NCBI GenBank assembly: GCA_037439945.1
Contig: JBBIVA010000116.1
Span: 1-12,568, forward strand
Length of the DNA stretch: 12,568 nt
Direction: 5' to 3'
Origin: CALEUX01 sp037439945
GTDB lineage: Bacteria; Bacteroidota; Bacteroidia; Bacteroidales; Marinilabiliaceae
Shown here: piece by piece, positions 1 through 7,130 of the stretch
Numbering within the stretch: position 1 is the stretch's first letter
Layout of the letters: every line of letters begins with the position of its first letter
Program-made: the position numbers and the translations under genes
Notes under the pieces: model-generated
Database searches by the model: none
The model's input: only the letters and a program-made list of their open reading frames with translations
What the model was told of the DNA's origin: nothing

Positions 1-21
1 CTCCACTATTTCAAAGAACAT
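1..21 (-). other. Start of a downstream gene or a boxA-like leader, cut by the window edge
   Basis: On the minus strand, 40 nt after the rprY stop, an ATG at 21-19 opens seven codons (MFFEIVE) that run off the window edge. The stretch before it is A-rich (AAAGATAAAA), as is common before Bacteroidetes start codons. The same bases at 20-8 read TGTTCTTTGAAAT, which resembles the boxA antitermination element found ahead of rRNA operons. Both readings fit and too little sequence is present to choose between them. Confidence 0.25.
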
Positions 22-61
22 TTTTATCTTTATTCCTTAAGTAAACGACATTGATATAGAA

Positions 62-745
62 TTACATAACCAGTTTATATCCCTTACCATGAACGTTAAG
101 TATCTCAACTGAGGGGTCATCTTTAAGATGTTTACGAAGTTTGGTGATATAAACATCCATACTGCGGGCATTAAAATAGTTATCGTCAACCCAAATTGTC
201 TTTAGGGCAAAATTACGTTCAAGGACCTTATTTGCATTATTGCACAAAAGTTTCAGCAACTCCGACTCTTTGGTAGTTAGTTTTACTACCTCGTCACCTT
301 CAGATAACTGTTGTTTTTGGGTGTCAAATTTGTATTTCCCTATCTGGAAAACATCCTGACTAATAAGTGTACCTTTGGTACGCCTTAAAATAGCTTCAAT
401 TCTGAAAAGAAGTTCTTCCATGCTAAAGGGCTTGGTCAGGTAATCATCGGCACCTATTTTAAACCCCTGAAAGATATCTTCTTTCATCGATTTGGCAGTT
501 AAAAATATAATGGGAACATCGCTGTTAACCATTCTAATTTCTTTGGCGAGTGTGAAGCCATCCTTTTTAGGCATCATTACATCAAAGATACAAACATCAT
601 ATTTTTTACTTGTAAAGGCTTCATAGCCCGCTTCTCCATCGGGCATTAAATCAGTGTCATAGCCTTTGGCTACCAGGTACTCCCTAAGTAGCATTCCCAG
701 ATTTTCATCATCTTCGGTCAGGAGAATTTTATATTCTTTTTCCAT
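62..745 (-). CDS. rprY: OmpR-family response regulator, RprY-like
   Basis: DNA-binding response regulator of 227 residues, partner of the kinase encoded immediately upstream. The receiver domain spans about residues 5-122. It has the acidic pocket E11-D12-D13, phosphoacceptor D55 in the string IFDVMMPKKDG, T83 in FLTAK, and K105 in TKPF. The C-terminal winged helix (about 128-227) has the OmpR/PhoB hallmarks TTKE, RSMDVYITKLRKHL and the closing GKGYKL. The N-terminal string LLTEDDENLGMLLREYL and the general layout match RprY of Bacteroides fragilis as I recall it, so the symbol is by recognition. The ATG at 745-743 lies inside the 3' end of the kinase gene. The two frames overlap by 28 nt, which suggests translational coupling and one transcript. 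Target genes cannot be read from this window. Confidence 0.92.
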   Translation of the reverse strand: MEKEYKILLTEDDENLGMLLREYLVAKGYDTDLMPDGEAGYEAFTSKKYDVCIFDVMMPKKDGFTLAKEIRMVNSDVPIIFLTAKSMKEDIFQGFKIGADDYLTKPFSMEELLFRIEAILRRTKGTLISQDVFQIGKYKFDTQKQQLSEGDEVVKLTTKESELLKLLCNNANKVLERNFALKTIWVDDNYFNARSMDVYITKLRKHLKDDPSVEILNVHGKGYKLVM

Positions 746-2316
746 TCTTTGTTATTTTTAAGGGGTAAAAATATTTCGAATTTAGTTCCAACATTTAATT
801 CACTTTCAACTTTTATGGTACCGCCGTGGTCTTCAACTATCTTTTTAACATAAGCCAACCCAAGTCCAAAACCTTTAACATTGTGTAGGTTTCCGGTTGG
901 TACCCTGTAAAATTTTTCAAAAATACGTTTCAGGTTTTCCTTTGAAATACCAAGTCCGTTGTCTTGTACGCTTATAACCAACCCTGTTGACCGGTTCCAT
1001 GTTTTAATATGAAAAACCGGCGTTCCCCGTCGGTATTTTAAGGCATTATCCAGCAAGTTAAAAATAACGTTTGTAAAATGCACTTCATCAACAAAAGTAA
1101 TTGCATTTTTTGCCTCAAGTTTTTCAATAATTTTCCCATTCTTTGTTTCAACCTTAATTCTAAAGTTGTTAACTACCGAATGCACCAGTTCATTTATATC
1201 AAATTCCTTGGTTTTTAAACTGGCTTTTCCTTTTTCAAATATAGCCATTTGCAGGACTTTTTCAACCTGGAAGCTCAACCTTTTACTTTCGTCCTGAATT
1301 ACTCCTGAAATATGCTGAAGGGTTGTTTGCGTTTTAGAAACCGTTGAATCCTTCAACATTTGTGAAGCCAGTGATATGGTAGATATGGGGGTTTTAAACT
1401 CATGGGTCATGTTGTTGATAAAATCATTTTTTATTTCATCCAGTTTTTTTTGTCTTACAATTACCACTAAAGTAAGAATTGATGAAAAGATCATAACCAA
1501 CGTGAACACCACCGTTGGTAGTACCATACCCATTGACTCCATGATAAAGTTAGGTCTTTTGGGGAAATAAACCAATACATGGTTTGCTTTTGGGTGCACA
1601 TCGTTTGGGAATAAGTGTTTTTGGTAGGTTGCGGTTACATTATCTTTATTAAAAGATGCTGTTGATGTAACTAAAATTCCACGCGAATCATACACTCCAA
1701 ACTCAAACGGAAGTTTAATCCCCCGGTCTTCAAAGGCCTGTACCAGTGAACCATCCAACATATCGCGGTTAACACGCTCCTGAATTGGTTTATCACTTAT
1801 TAATATATCTTTCATAATGCGCCCACCCTGCTCACCTAATTTATTCCTTAATTGTTTTTGAATATTGTTAAGGGCATGTGAAAGCGGATCAACTTTATCC
1901 AGTGGATTAAAAACCATAGGGGTCCGCTCCTGGTAACTAAAAACAAGAGTATCGCTTTGATAGGTTGAAAGCCTTGTGTTCATGTGGGCACCCTGAATTG
2001 AGAAGTCAACCGAAATGTCGTATTGCATCAGGTTGGTTTCTGGGTTTATTGGTTTACCCGAAAAATATTTATTCTCTTTTTGCAGTTTAGGCGGAAGGTT
2101 AATAACGGGATTAAGGTCAAGTTGAGCACCAAGCATTGAAGTTTCATTGTTTTCAAGACGCAATACTACCTGTTCAATAGCCTGACGAACCATCTGGTCA
2201 AAGTGTTCCTCTTTTATACGTGTGGCATTATGAATCCACATAGTTTGTATGTAGATTAGTCCTACCAGAGTAATTGATATAACAATTATTAAGACCTGAA
2301 TGAATCTTCTGCTCAT
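718..2316 (-). CDS. rprX: Membrane sensor histidine kinase, RprX-like
   Basis: Sensor kinase of 532 residues that should autophosphorylate and pass phosphate to the adjacent regulator. From the start chosen here, a short basic N-terminus (MSRRF) leads into membrane helix 1 (about 5-24). A periplasmic sensing region of about 240 residues follows, then helix 2 (about 264-287) and the kinase core. The H-box is NNMTHEFKTPISTI with phosphoacceptor H305. The N-box is NVIFNLLDNALKY (N424), the G1 box DNGLGIS (D452) and the G2 box GFGLGL (about 482-487). The periplasmic region shows no domain I recognise. The frame stays open to a TTG at 2355, but the extra 13 residues precede a normal basic, membrane-anchored N-terminus, so the ATG at 2316 is preferred. 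The stop overlaps the start of the regulator gene. Confidence 0.9.
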   Translation of the reverse strand: MSRRFIQVLIIVISITLVGLIYIQTMWIHNATRIKEEHFDQMVRQAIEQVVLRLENNETSMLGAQLDLNPVINLPPKLQKENKYFSGKPINPETNLMQYDISVDFSIQGAHMNTRLSTYQSDTLVFSYQERTPMVFNPLDKVDPLSHALNNIQKQLRNKLGEQGGRIMKDILISDKPIQERVNRDMLDGSLVQAFEDRGIKLPFEFGVYDSRGILVTSTASFNKDNVTATYQKHLFPNDVHPKANHVLVYFPKRPNFIMESMGMVLPTVVFTLVMIFSSILTLVVIVRQKKLDEIKNDFINNMTHEFKTPISTISLASQMLKDSTVSKTQTTLQHISGVIQDESKRLSFQVEKVLQMAIFEKGKASLKTKEFDINELVHSVVNNFRIKVETKNGKIIEKLEAKNAITFVDEVHFTNVIFNLLDNALKYRRGTPVFHIKTWNRSTGLVISVQDNGLGISKENLKRIFEKFYRVPTGNLHNVKGFGLGLAYVKKIVEDHGGTIKVESELNVGTKFEIFLPLKNNKEWKKNIKFS

Positions 2317-2321
2317 AAGTA

Positions 2322-2329
2322 CAAAAATA
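2322..2329 (-). promoter_or_regulatory. Candidate -7 element for rprX-rprY
   Basis: On the minus strand this reads TATTTTTG, an exact fit to the Bacteroidetes -7 form TAnnTTTG. It ends 6 nt before the rprX start codon, so transcription would begin at or almost at the ATG. The nearest -33-like ATTG is 23 nt upstream (2356-2353), a longer gap than usual, so this is a weak call. Confidence 0.25.
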
Positions 2330-2396
2330 GTTGCTTGCCAATAATAATTGTGCAATTTAACATTAATTAACTCGACATAGTTGATAATCAGAGTCT

Positions 2397-2419
2397 TTTA
2401 TAACAATAGTAGTTATAAA
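2397..2419. repeat. Inverted repeat upstream of rprX
   Basis: Perfect 8-nt arms TTTATAAC and GTTATAAA flank a 7-nt centre (AATAGTA), about 80 nt upstream of the rprX start in the spacer between rnc and rprX. It could be an operator for a dimeric regulator, possibly RprY itself, or a weak hairpin. No T-tract suited to a terminator of rnc follows it on the minus strand. The rest of the 2317-2584 spacer holds no credible reading frame. Confidence 0.45.
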
Positions 2420-2584
2420 TAAAAATGTTGATAGTTCTAAATCAGTGTATTTGAAGTTAAGACCTTCAAACCAAACATGATTAAACCTTTCGTTTAGCCG
2501 AAAAACATATATCAAATTATATTTAACCTAATTAATGTTGAAAATTTGTTTAAGGGATTTTAGGGGATAATATAAGTGGTTACT

Positions 2585-3334
2585 TTAATTGAAGGATATA
2601 CCATGAAATTTGGAAACATTTTTAAAAGCCTGACAAGCTGCATTTTGTTGGGCTTCTTTTTTTGATGATCCAATACCCTCACCCATAAGTTTTTGATTTA
2701 TATGCGCATGTGCTTTAAAGCTAACAGATCCTGGTACCTGGTTGGGATATTCTTCGGTAACAAAATGAATGGAACACTTATTTTTTTGTCCCCATTCAAT
2801 AAGCAGTGATTTATAGTTTGAATCACTCTCGGCCAGATCTGAAAAATCGGTTTCCTCGGCAAGTATTTTTTTGAAAATAAATGCTTTTGCTTTTTTATGG
2901 CCCAAATCGAGGTAAATTGCTCCAATTAGTGCTTCCAATGCATCGCCTGGTATATGAGTTTGCGACATATCATTAAGGGGCTGTGTTCTGATAACTTTAT
3001 CAAGCCCCATTTTCAGTGCAATTCGGTTTAGATTAATGCGGTTAACTATGCGTGACCTAATTTTGGTAAGGGCTCCCTCTTCAAGATGGGGGAATTGTTT
3101 AAACAACTCGTGCGCAACAACGGAGCCCAATACTGCATCGCCTAAAAATTCAAGTCGCTCGTTGTTAATGGGTTGTCCGTACTGGTTTTTACGCATTAAT
3201 GATTTATGCTGGAAAGCCAGATGGTAATAAGATAAATTTTTAGGGCTGAACCCGGTAATTTTTTTTATCAATACAGAAAACTTCTTCCCCGGATGAGGAA
3301 GAAGTTTCATAGATATCAAAATGTGTTTAAACAC
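2585..3334 (-). CDS. rnc: Ribonuclease III
   Basis: Double-strand-specific endoribonuclease of 249 residues that processes rRNA precursors and structured mRNAs in the cytoplasm. The signature NERLEFLGDAVL lies at residues 58-69 (E59, E62, D66). The second catalytic pair is in GDALEALIGAIYLD (D131, E134). A double-stranded RNA-binding domain follows at about 171-241, ending in the typical basic helix SSKKEAQQNAACQAF. The family is usually 220-250 residues, so the length is normal. The start used is a GTG three nt after the fabF stop; an ATG eight codons in (3310) would give 241 residues and cannot be excluded. The tight packing behind acpP and fabF is common in Bacteroidetes and indicates co-transcription. 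Confidence 0.95.
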   Translation of the reverse strand: MFKHILISMKLLPHPGKKFSVLIKKITGFSPKNLSYYHLAFQHKSLMRKNQYGQPINNERLEFLGDAVLGSVVAHELFKQFPHLEEGALTKIRSRIVNRINLNRIALKMGLDKVIRTQPLNDMSQTHIPGDALEALIGAIYLDLGHKKAKAFIFKKILAEETDFSDLAESDSNYKSLLIEWGQKNKCSIHFVTEEYPNQVPGSVSFKAHAHINQKLMGEGIGSSKKEAQQNAACQAFKNVSKFHGISFN

Positions 3335-3339
3335 GTGTT
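3323..3339. repeat. Overlapping palindromes at the fabF-rnc junction
   Basis: Two perfect palindromes share bases here: GTGTTTAAACAC (3323-3334) and AACACGTGTT (3330-3339). Together they cover part of the fabF stop codon, the 3-nt gap and the first four codons of rnc from its GTG start. In RNA either could fold over the rnc start. No regulatory role is established. Confidence 0.5.
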
Positions 3340-4588
3340 AATCAATTGCTTTAAAAATAACAGATGCATTATGGCCCCCAAAACCGAAAGTATTTGACAA
3401 AACTACTTTAACATCGCGTTTTTGAGCTTTATTAAAGGTAAAATTGAGTTTATTGTCAATTTCGGGATCATCATCAAAATGATTAATTGTTGGGGGTACA
3501 ATTCTGTGCTTAATTGAAAGAATTGATGCAATGGCTTCAATGGCTCCGGCGGCACCCAGCAGGTGACCTGTCATTGACTTGGTTGCGCTTATATTTAATT
3601 TATAGGCATGGTCACCAAAAACCTTCTGAATAGCTTTAGGTTCAGCTATATCACCTAATGGTGTTGATGTTCCATGAACATTAATATAATCAACCTCATG
3701 AAGGGCCATATTGGCATCGCGTAAAGCGCTTTCCATAACTTTGGATGCTCCTAAACCATCGGGATGTGGTGCTGTTAAATGGTAAGCATCGGCAGTCATA
3801 CCTGAACCAACCATTTCACAATATATTTTTGCGCCCCTTTTTACGGCATGTTCATATTCTTCCAAAATAATAGAACCACCACCTTCGCCTATAACAAAAC
3901 CATCTCGGCCAATGTCAAATGGCCGTGATGCTGTTTTTGGGTCGTCGTTGCGGGTTGAAAGAGCCTGTAGAGCATTAAATCCACCTAATCCGGCTTCGTT
4001 AATGGCAGCTTCTGACCCTCCGGAAACAAAAATTTTGGCTTTTCCCAACCTAATAAGATTAAATGCATCGGCCAGAGCATGAGTAGATGAAGCACATGCA
4101 GAAACTGTTCCATAGTTTGGTCCGCGAAACCCGTACTTCATTGAGATATGTCCGGCAGCAATGTCGGAAATCATTTTTGGTATAAAAAACGGACTAAACC
4201 TGGGTACGCCGTTATTTTCAACAAACCCTTTAATTTCTTCCTGGAATGTAATAATCCCACCAATTCCGGCACCCCAGATAACCCCTGCCTCATCAGGATC
4301 AAGGGTTTCAAGGTTTAGCCCGGAATCCTGAATTGCCTGCTCAGTTGCAATTAGTGCAAACTGAGCAAACAAATCAAGTTTCTTTACTTCTTTACGATCG
4401 AAGTAATCAACAGGATTATAATCCTTAACCTCGCAAGCAAATTTTGTTTTGAAATTGGCGGTGTCAAATCGAGTGATGGGTGCGGCTCCACTTACACCAT
4501 TCACAAGGCCGTTCCAATATTCATCAATGGTATTGCCAATTGGGCAAATAGCACCAAGACCCGTTACTACTACTCTTTTTAACTCCAT
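3338..4588 (-). CDS. fabF: Beta-ketoacyl-ACP synthase II
   Basis: Condensing enzyme of type II fatty acid synthesis. It joins malonyl-ACP to an acyl-ACP chain with loss of CO2. The 416-residue protein has the thiolase-fold catalytic triad: C165 in GTVSACASSTHA, H305 in VHGTSTPLGD and H342 in SMTGHLLGAAGA, with K337 just before. The glycine-rich C-terminal loop NTFGFGGHNAS (about 399-409) is the expected substrate gate. The N-terminus MELKRVVVTGLGAICPIG fits FabF better than FabB, and length is normal. The gene lies 30 nt after acpP, which encodes its acyl carrier, and 3 nt before rnc, so the three genes are probably one transcript from the promoter ahead of acpP. Confidence 0.96.
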   Translation of the reverse strand: MELKRVVVTGLGAICPIGNTIDEYWNGLVNGVSGAAPITRFDTANFKTKFACEVKDYNPVDYFDRKEVKKLDLFAQFALIATEQAIQDSGLNLETLDPDEAGVIWGAGIGGIITFQEEIKGFVENNGVPRFSPFFIPKMISDIAAGHISMKYGFRGPNYGTVSACASSTHALADAFNLIRLGKAKIFVSGGSEAAINEAGLGGFNALQALSTRNDDPKTASRPFDIGRDGFVIGEGGGSIILEEYEHAVKRGAKIYCEMVGSGMTADAYHLTAPHPDGLGASKVMESALRDANMALHEVDYINVHGTSTPLGDIAEPKAIQKVFGDHAYKLNISATKSMTGHLLGAAGAIEAIASILSIKHRIVPPTINHFDDDPEIDNKLNFTFNKAQKRDVKVVLSNTFGFGGHNASVIFKAID

Positions 4589-4618
4589 AATTACTTTTCA
4601 GAAATTTAACTTACTGAT

Positions 4619-4855
4619 TTACTTGGCGTTTTCTTCGATGTAGGCAATTGCATCTCCAACAGTTCCAATGTTCTCGGCCTGATCGTCGGGGATAGCAATG
4701 TTAAATTCTTTTTCGAACTCCATAATCAGTTCAACAGTGTCAAGAGAGTCAGCACCCAGATCGTTGGTGAAGCTAGCCTCTGGAGTAACTTCTGATTCGT
4801 CAACTCCCAACTTGTCTACAATAATTGCTTTAACTCTTGATGCAATGTCTGACAT
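4619..4855 (-). CDS. acpP: Acyl carrier protein
   Basis: Small acidic carrier of 78 residues that holds growing fatty acyl chains on a 4'-phosphopantetheine arm. The attachment site is S37 in the motif LGADSLDTVELIMEFE. The protein shows the usual four-helix layout, with an acidic helix II just after the serine and the closing DAIAYIEEN. It is the first gene of the minus-strand cluster acpP-fabF-rnc and stands divergent from purN, an arrangement I associate with Bacteroidales. The start is ATG, preceded by an A+T-rich stretch without a Shine-Dalgarno site. Confidence 0.97.
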   Translation of the reverse strand: MSDIASRVKAIIVDKLGVDESEVTPEASFTNDLGADSLDTVELIMEFEKEFNIAIPDDQAENIGTVGDAIAYIEENAK

Positions 4856-4906
4856 AGCTTTAAATTTTAAGTTAATAATTCAATTTTGGTTTAAAAAATA
4901 ATTGTG

Positions 4907-4938
4907 CAAAGAAAAAGATTTGCCTAAAATAAATCAAA
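4907..4938 (-). promoter_or_regulatory. Candidate promoter of acpP-fabF-rnc
   Basis: On the minus strand a TTTG (4938-4935) is followed after 20 nt by TTTCTTTG (4914-4907). This resembles the Bacteroidetes pair TTTG / TAnnTTTG with one mismatch in the -7 element. Transcription would start near 4900 and give a leader of about 45 nt. The call rests on motif and position only. Confidence 0.35.
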
Positions 4939-4953
4939 TATTCTGTAAAGTAA

Positions 4954-4986
4954 ATTGATGTAAGGCACTTTTTTTTTCTAATTTTG
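4954..4986 (+). promoter_or_regulatory. Candidate promoter of purN
   Basis: TAATTTTG at 4979-4986 is an exact match to the Bacteroidetes -7 form TAnnTTTG. An ATTG at 4954-4957 lies 21 nt upstream as a -33 element one base off TTTG. Predicted start is near 4993, giving a leader of about 35 nt that contains the inverted repeat described next. The candidate acpP promoter faces the other way about 16 nt from this one. Confidence 0.5.
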
Positions 4987-5011
4987 GTATTTAAAAGTGC
5001 TAATTTTAGCA
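4965..5011 (+). promoter_or_regulatory. Two mutually exclusive inverted repeats in the purN promoter and leader
   Basis: GCACTTTT (4965-4972) is fully complementary to AAAAGTGC (4993-5000) across a 20-nt gap that contains the purN -7 element. A second perfect repeat, TGCTAA-TT-TTAGCA (4998-5011), shares the TGC at 4998-5000 with the first, so only one can form at a time. Since transcription is predicted to start near 4993, the first is better read as a DNA site and the second as an RNA hairpin or operator. A 7-bp direct repeat ATTGTAA (5011-5017 and 5021-5027) then abuts the start codon. Confidence 0.4.
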
Positions 5012-5027
5012 TTGTAATCAATTGTAA

Positions 5028-5594
5028 ATGAAAAATATAATCATATTTGCTTCAGGTTCGGGTTCGAATGCTGAAAATATTATTCGAACGATAAACGCAA
5101 ATGGTGGGGCAAAAGTTTCATGGGTGGCAACAAACCGTGCTGATGCTTATGTTATTAAGCGCGCAGAACTGTTAAATATCAACACTTTGGTATTTGATAA
5201 AAATGCTTTTTATCATTCTGATGATGTTCTGGATTTTTTAATTAACAATATCCCTGATTTAATTGTTTTAGCCGGATTTTTGTGGTTAATACCGTCAAAA
5301 ATTGTAAAATCATTTCCAGGACGCATAATTAACATTCATCCTGCATTATTACCAAAATATGGTGGCAAGGGAATGTTTGGTGATAATGTTCATAAAGCAG
5401 TGTTGGAAAATGGAGAAACTGAATCGGGAATTACAATTCATTATGTGAATGAGCAATATGATGAGGGTGCAATAATTATGCAGGCTAAATGCATGCTTGA
5501 GCCTGGTGATGATGTGGTTGCAATTGCATCAAAGGTTCACGAACTTGAATATGTGTATTTTCCTAAAGTTATTTTAGATCTGCTCCGGTTGTAA
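5028..5594 (+). CDS. purN: Phosphoribosylglycinamide formyltransferase
   Basis: Folate-dependent GAR transformylase, the third step of de novo purine synthesis, moving a formyl group from 10-formyl-tetrahydrofolate to GAR. The 188-residue protein opens with the phosphate-binding string FASGSGSNAENI (7-18). The catalytic trio is N102 and H104 in NIHPALLP and D145 in EQYDEGAII. The YGGKGMFG loop (about 111-118) is the form I know from Bacteroidetes PurN. Length is normal for the family. The gene is divergent from acpP and convergent with the M23 peptidase gene. Its last eight codons and stop lie inside the 3' end of that gene, so no separate terminator exists between them. Confidence 0.95.
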   Translation: MKNIIIFASGSGSNAENIIRTINANGGAKVSWVATNRADAYVIKRAELLNINTLVFDKNAFYHSDDVLDFLINNIPDLIVLAGFLWLIPSKIVKSFPGRIINIHPALLPKYGGKGMFGDNVHKAVLENGETESGITIHYVNEQYDEGAIIMQAKCMLEPGDDVVAIASKVHELEYVYFPKVILDLLRL

Positions 5595-6888
5595 TCTCAT
5601 GTTGATGGTTTGAGTATCCTGATTTTGTATTTGGGGTGTCAAGGTCAGATTTTAATGCTGCTATGAATTCAAGATATCCTGTCATATTTTCTTTTTTAAT
5701 GGGCTCAACCGGTGGGGCTTCAATTTTTAGAGGGTCAACCGGGCTGCCATTTTTATAAACCCTGAAATCAAGATGGGGACCGGTGGCCAAACCGGTTTTA
5801 CCAACGTATCCTATTAATTGGCCTTGTTTAACTGGTCCGCCCCTGGATATGCCATCGGCAAAACCTGATAAATGCATATAAACAGTTGAGTAAACACTAT
5901 TATGTGTAATTTTAATGTAGTTACCGCCACCTTTAGGGTCCCATCCACGGTTTGTAACCCGGCCATCACCAATTGAGTATACCTGGGTTCCCTGTGGGGC
6001 GGCATAGTCAACCCCATGATGTGGGCGGCTTATTTTCAGAATGGGGTGAAATCGGTTATGGCTAAACCGGCTGCTAATGCGGGCAAACTTAATAGGTGAC
6101 TTTAAAAATGCTTTTCTGAGACTTAATCCTTTATCATCGAAAAAACTCATTGCCATTGTGCTGTCTTCCTGGTATCTGAAGGCGTAATAAATTTTTTCCC
6201 TATGGATAAACTTTGCTGCAATTACCGTGGATATTCCAATTGAGGTACCTTCAACATACGATTCATCAAATATGACTTTGAAGTTATCACCCTTTTCTAT
6301 GCCAAAAAAATCAACCGTCCATGCATAAATTTCTGATAACTCAATGGCAAGCATTGGGTTAAGGTTATTCTGGCTCATTGCATTCCACAATGATGATGTG
6401 ATTATTCCTTCGCCAGTTTTTCTTATGGTATTAATAGGTTTTTGGTGACGGGTAACTATGTTTTCCCCGGTAAGGCCCATTACTACATAATCGGTGTTGT
6501 CAATTTCATAAACCAGGTAAGCCGGAGTTTTTACTGAGTCTTTATTAAAAAACAAGGAATATTTATTTCCTGATTTTATTTTACGTACATCGAAAACTTC
6601 CTTACTGTTTAATGCTAACTGGTGTATAGCTGAATAATCAATTTTATGGGGGAGCAATATTGATGCAAGATTTTGATTCCGGCCAATAAAATTTCTTTCA
6701 ATAATAAAAGAGTCTTCTATAAATCCGTAAAGGCGTGATGGTGGCCCAGGGAAATCTGCTATTAAAATTGAATCGGTAATTGATTTGTCCACATCATTTA
6801 ACGATTTCCATTTTTTAATGTATATAGTTGATGCGGCTATTATGATTATTAAGGCAATAATGGTTATTATAATTTTCTTCATCGGCAT
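5569..6888 (-). CDS. Membrane-anchored M23 (LytM-type) endopeptidase, MepM/Csd3-like
   Basis: Probable peptidoglycan endopeptidase of 439 residues that cuts stem-peptide crosslinks in the periplasm. A single N-terminal membrane anchor (about 3-20, MKKIIITIIALIIIIAAS) is followed by a MepM/Csd3-like region with the marker strings AYRYQ-like FRYQEDS, SLRKAFL and FARISSRF. The C-terminal M23 domain (about 268-388) has H290 and D294 (HHGVD), H339 (YMHLSG) and H372 in GPHLDF. The second His of the usual HxH motif is D374 here. A tail of about 50 residues rich in polar residues follows. The frame is open to a GTG at 6987, but the ATG at 6888 puts the basic start directly before the membrane segment; ATG at 6882 is also possible. 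No clear promoter was seen in the 242-nt spacer upstream. Confidence 0.85.
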   Translation of the reverse strand: MPMKKIIITIIALIIIIAASTIYIKKWKSLNDVDKSITDSILIADFPGPPSRLYGFIEDSFIIERNFIGRNQNLASILLPHKIDYSAIHQLALNSKEVFDVRKIKSGNKYSLFFNKDSVKTPAYLVYEIDNTDYVVMGLTGENIVTRHQKPINTIRKTGEGIITSSLWNAMSQNNLNPMLAIELSEIYAWTVDFFGIEKGDNFKVIFDESYVEGTSIGISTVIAAKFIHREKIYYAFRYQEDSTMAMSFFDDKGLSLRKAFLKSPIKFARISSRFSHNRFHPILKISRPHHGVDYAAPQGTQVYSIGDGRVTNRGWDPKGGGNYIKITHNSVYSTVYMHLSGFADGISRGGPVKQGQLIGYVGKTGLATGPHLDFRVYKNGSPVDPLKIEAPPVEPIKKENMTGYLEFIAALKSDLDTPNTKSGYSNHQHEITTGADLK

Positions 6889-7072
6889 ATAATTTTTTGT
6901 GTTAGGACTCCTACTTTTAGGTGAAACTGCCTGGTTGCTATATTTACTACTTCGGTTTTCAATTCCTTGCTGTTTACTTAATAACACTGACAGGTTTTCT
7001 TTTTCGCAAAAATGACCGTTTCATTTCTAAATTATTTTTTTCACAGGGTTAAAGTAAGACACATAAAATCAT

Positions 7073-7107
7073 AAAAAAAACCTAAATTAACGAAAATCAC
7101 AATTTAG
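7073..7107 (-). terminator. Candidate terminator of the YitT-family gene
   Basis: Downstream of the stop codon on the minus strand, the arms CTAAATT (7107-7101) and AATTTAG (7088-7082) form a 7-bp stem with a 12-nt loop. Two nt further on, a run of eight T residues begins (7080-7073). The stem is A/T-rich and thus weak, but the T-tract is strong. Confidence 0.45.
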
Positions 7108-7130
7108 CCAAAACAGGTTTATAAAAAACT

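Noticed and set aside
2317..2355. TTG start giving 13 more residues on rprX
   Set aside because: A rare start codon, and the added residues would disrupt the normal basic start before the first membrane helix.
2471..2510. Possible rnc terminator around GATTAAAC / GTTTAGCC
   Set aside because: The stem has a mismatch and a wobble near its base, is mostly A-T, and lacks a clean T-tract in the minus direction.
6889..6987. 33-residue N-terminal extension of the M23 peptidase from a GTG
   Set aside because: The extension is polar and low in complexity, and the later ATG gives a normal basic start directly before the membrane helix.
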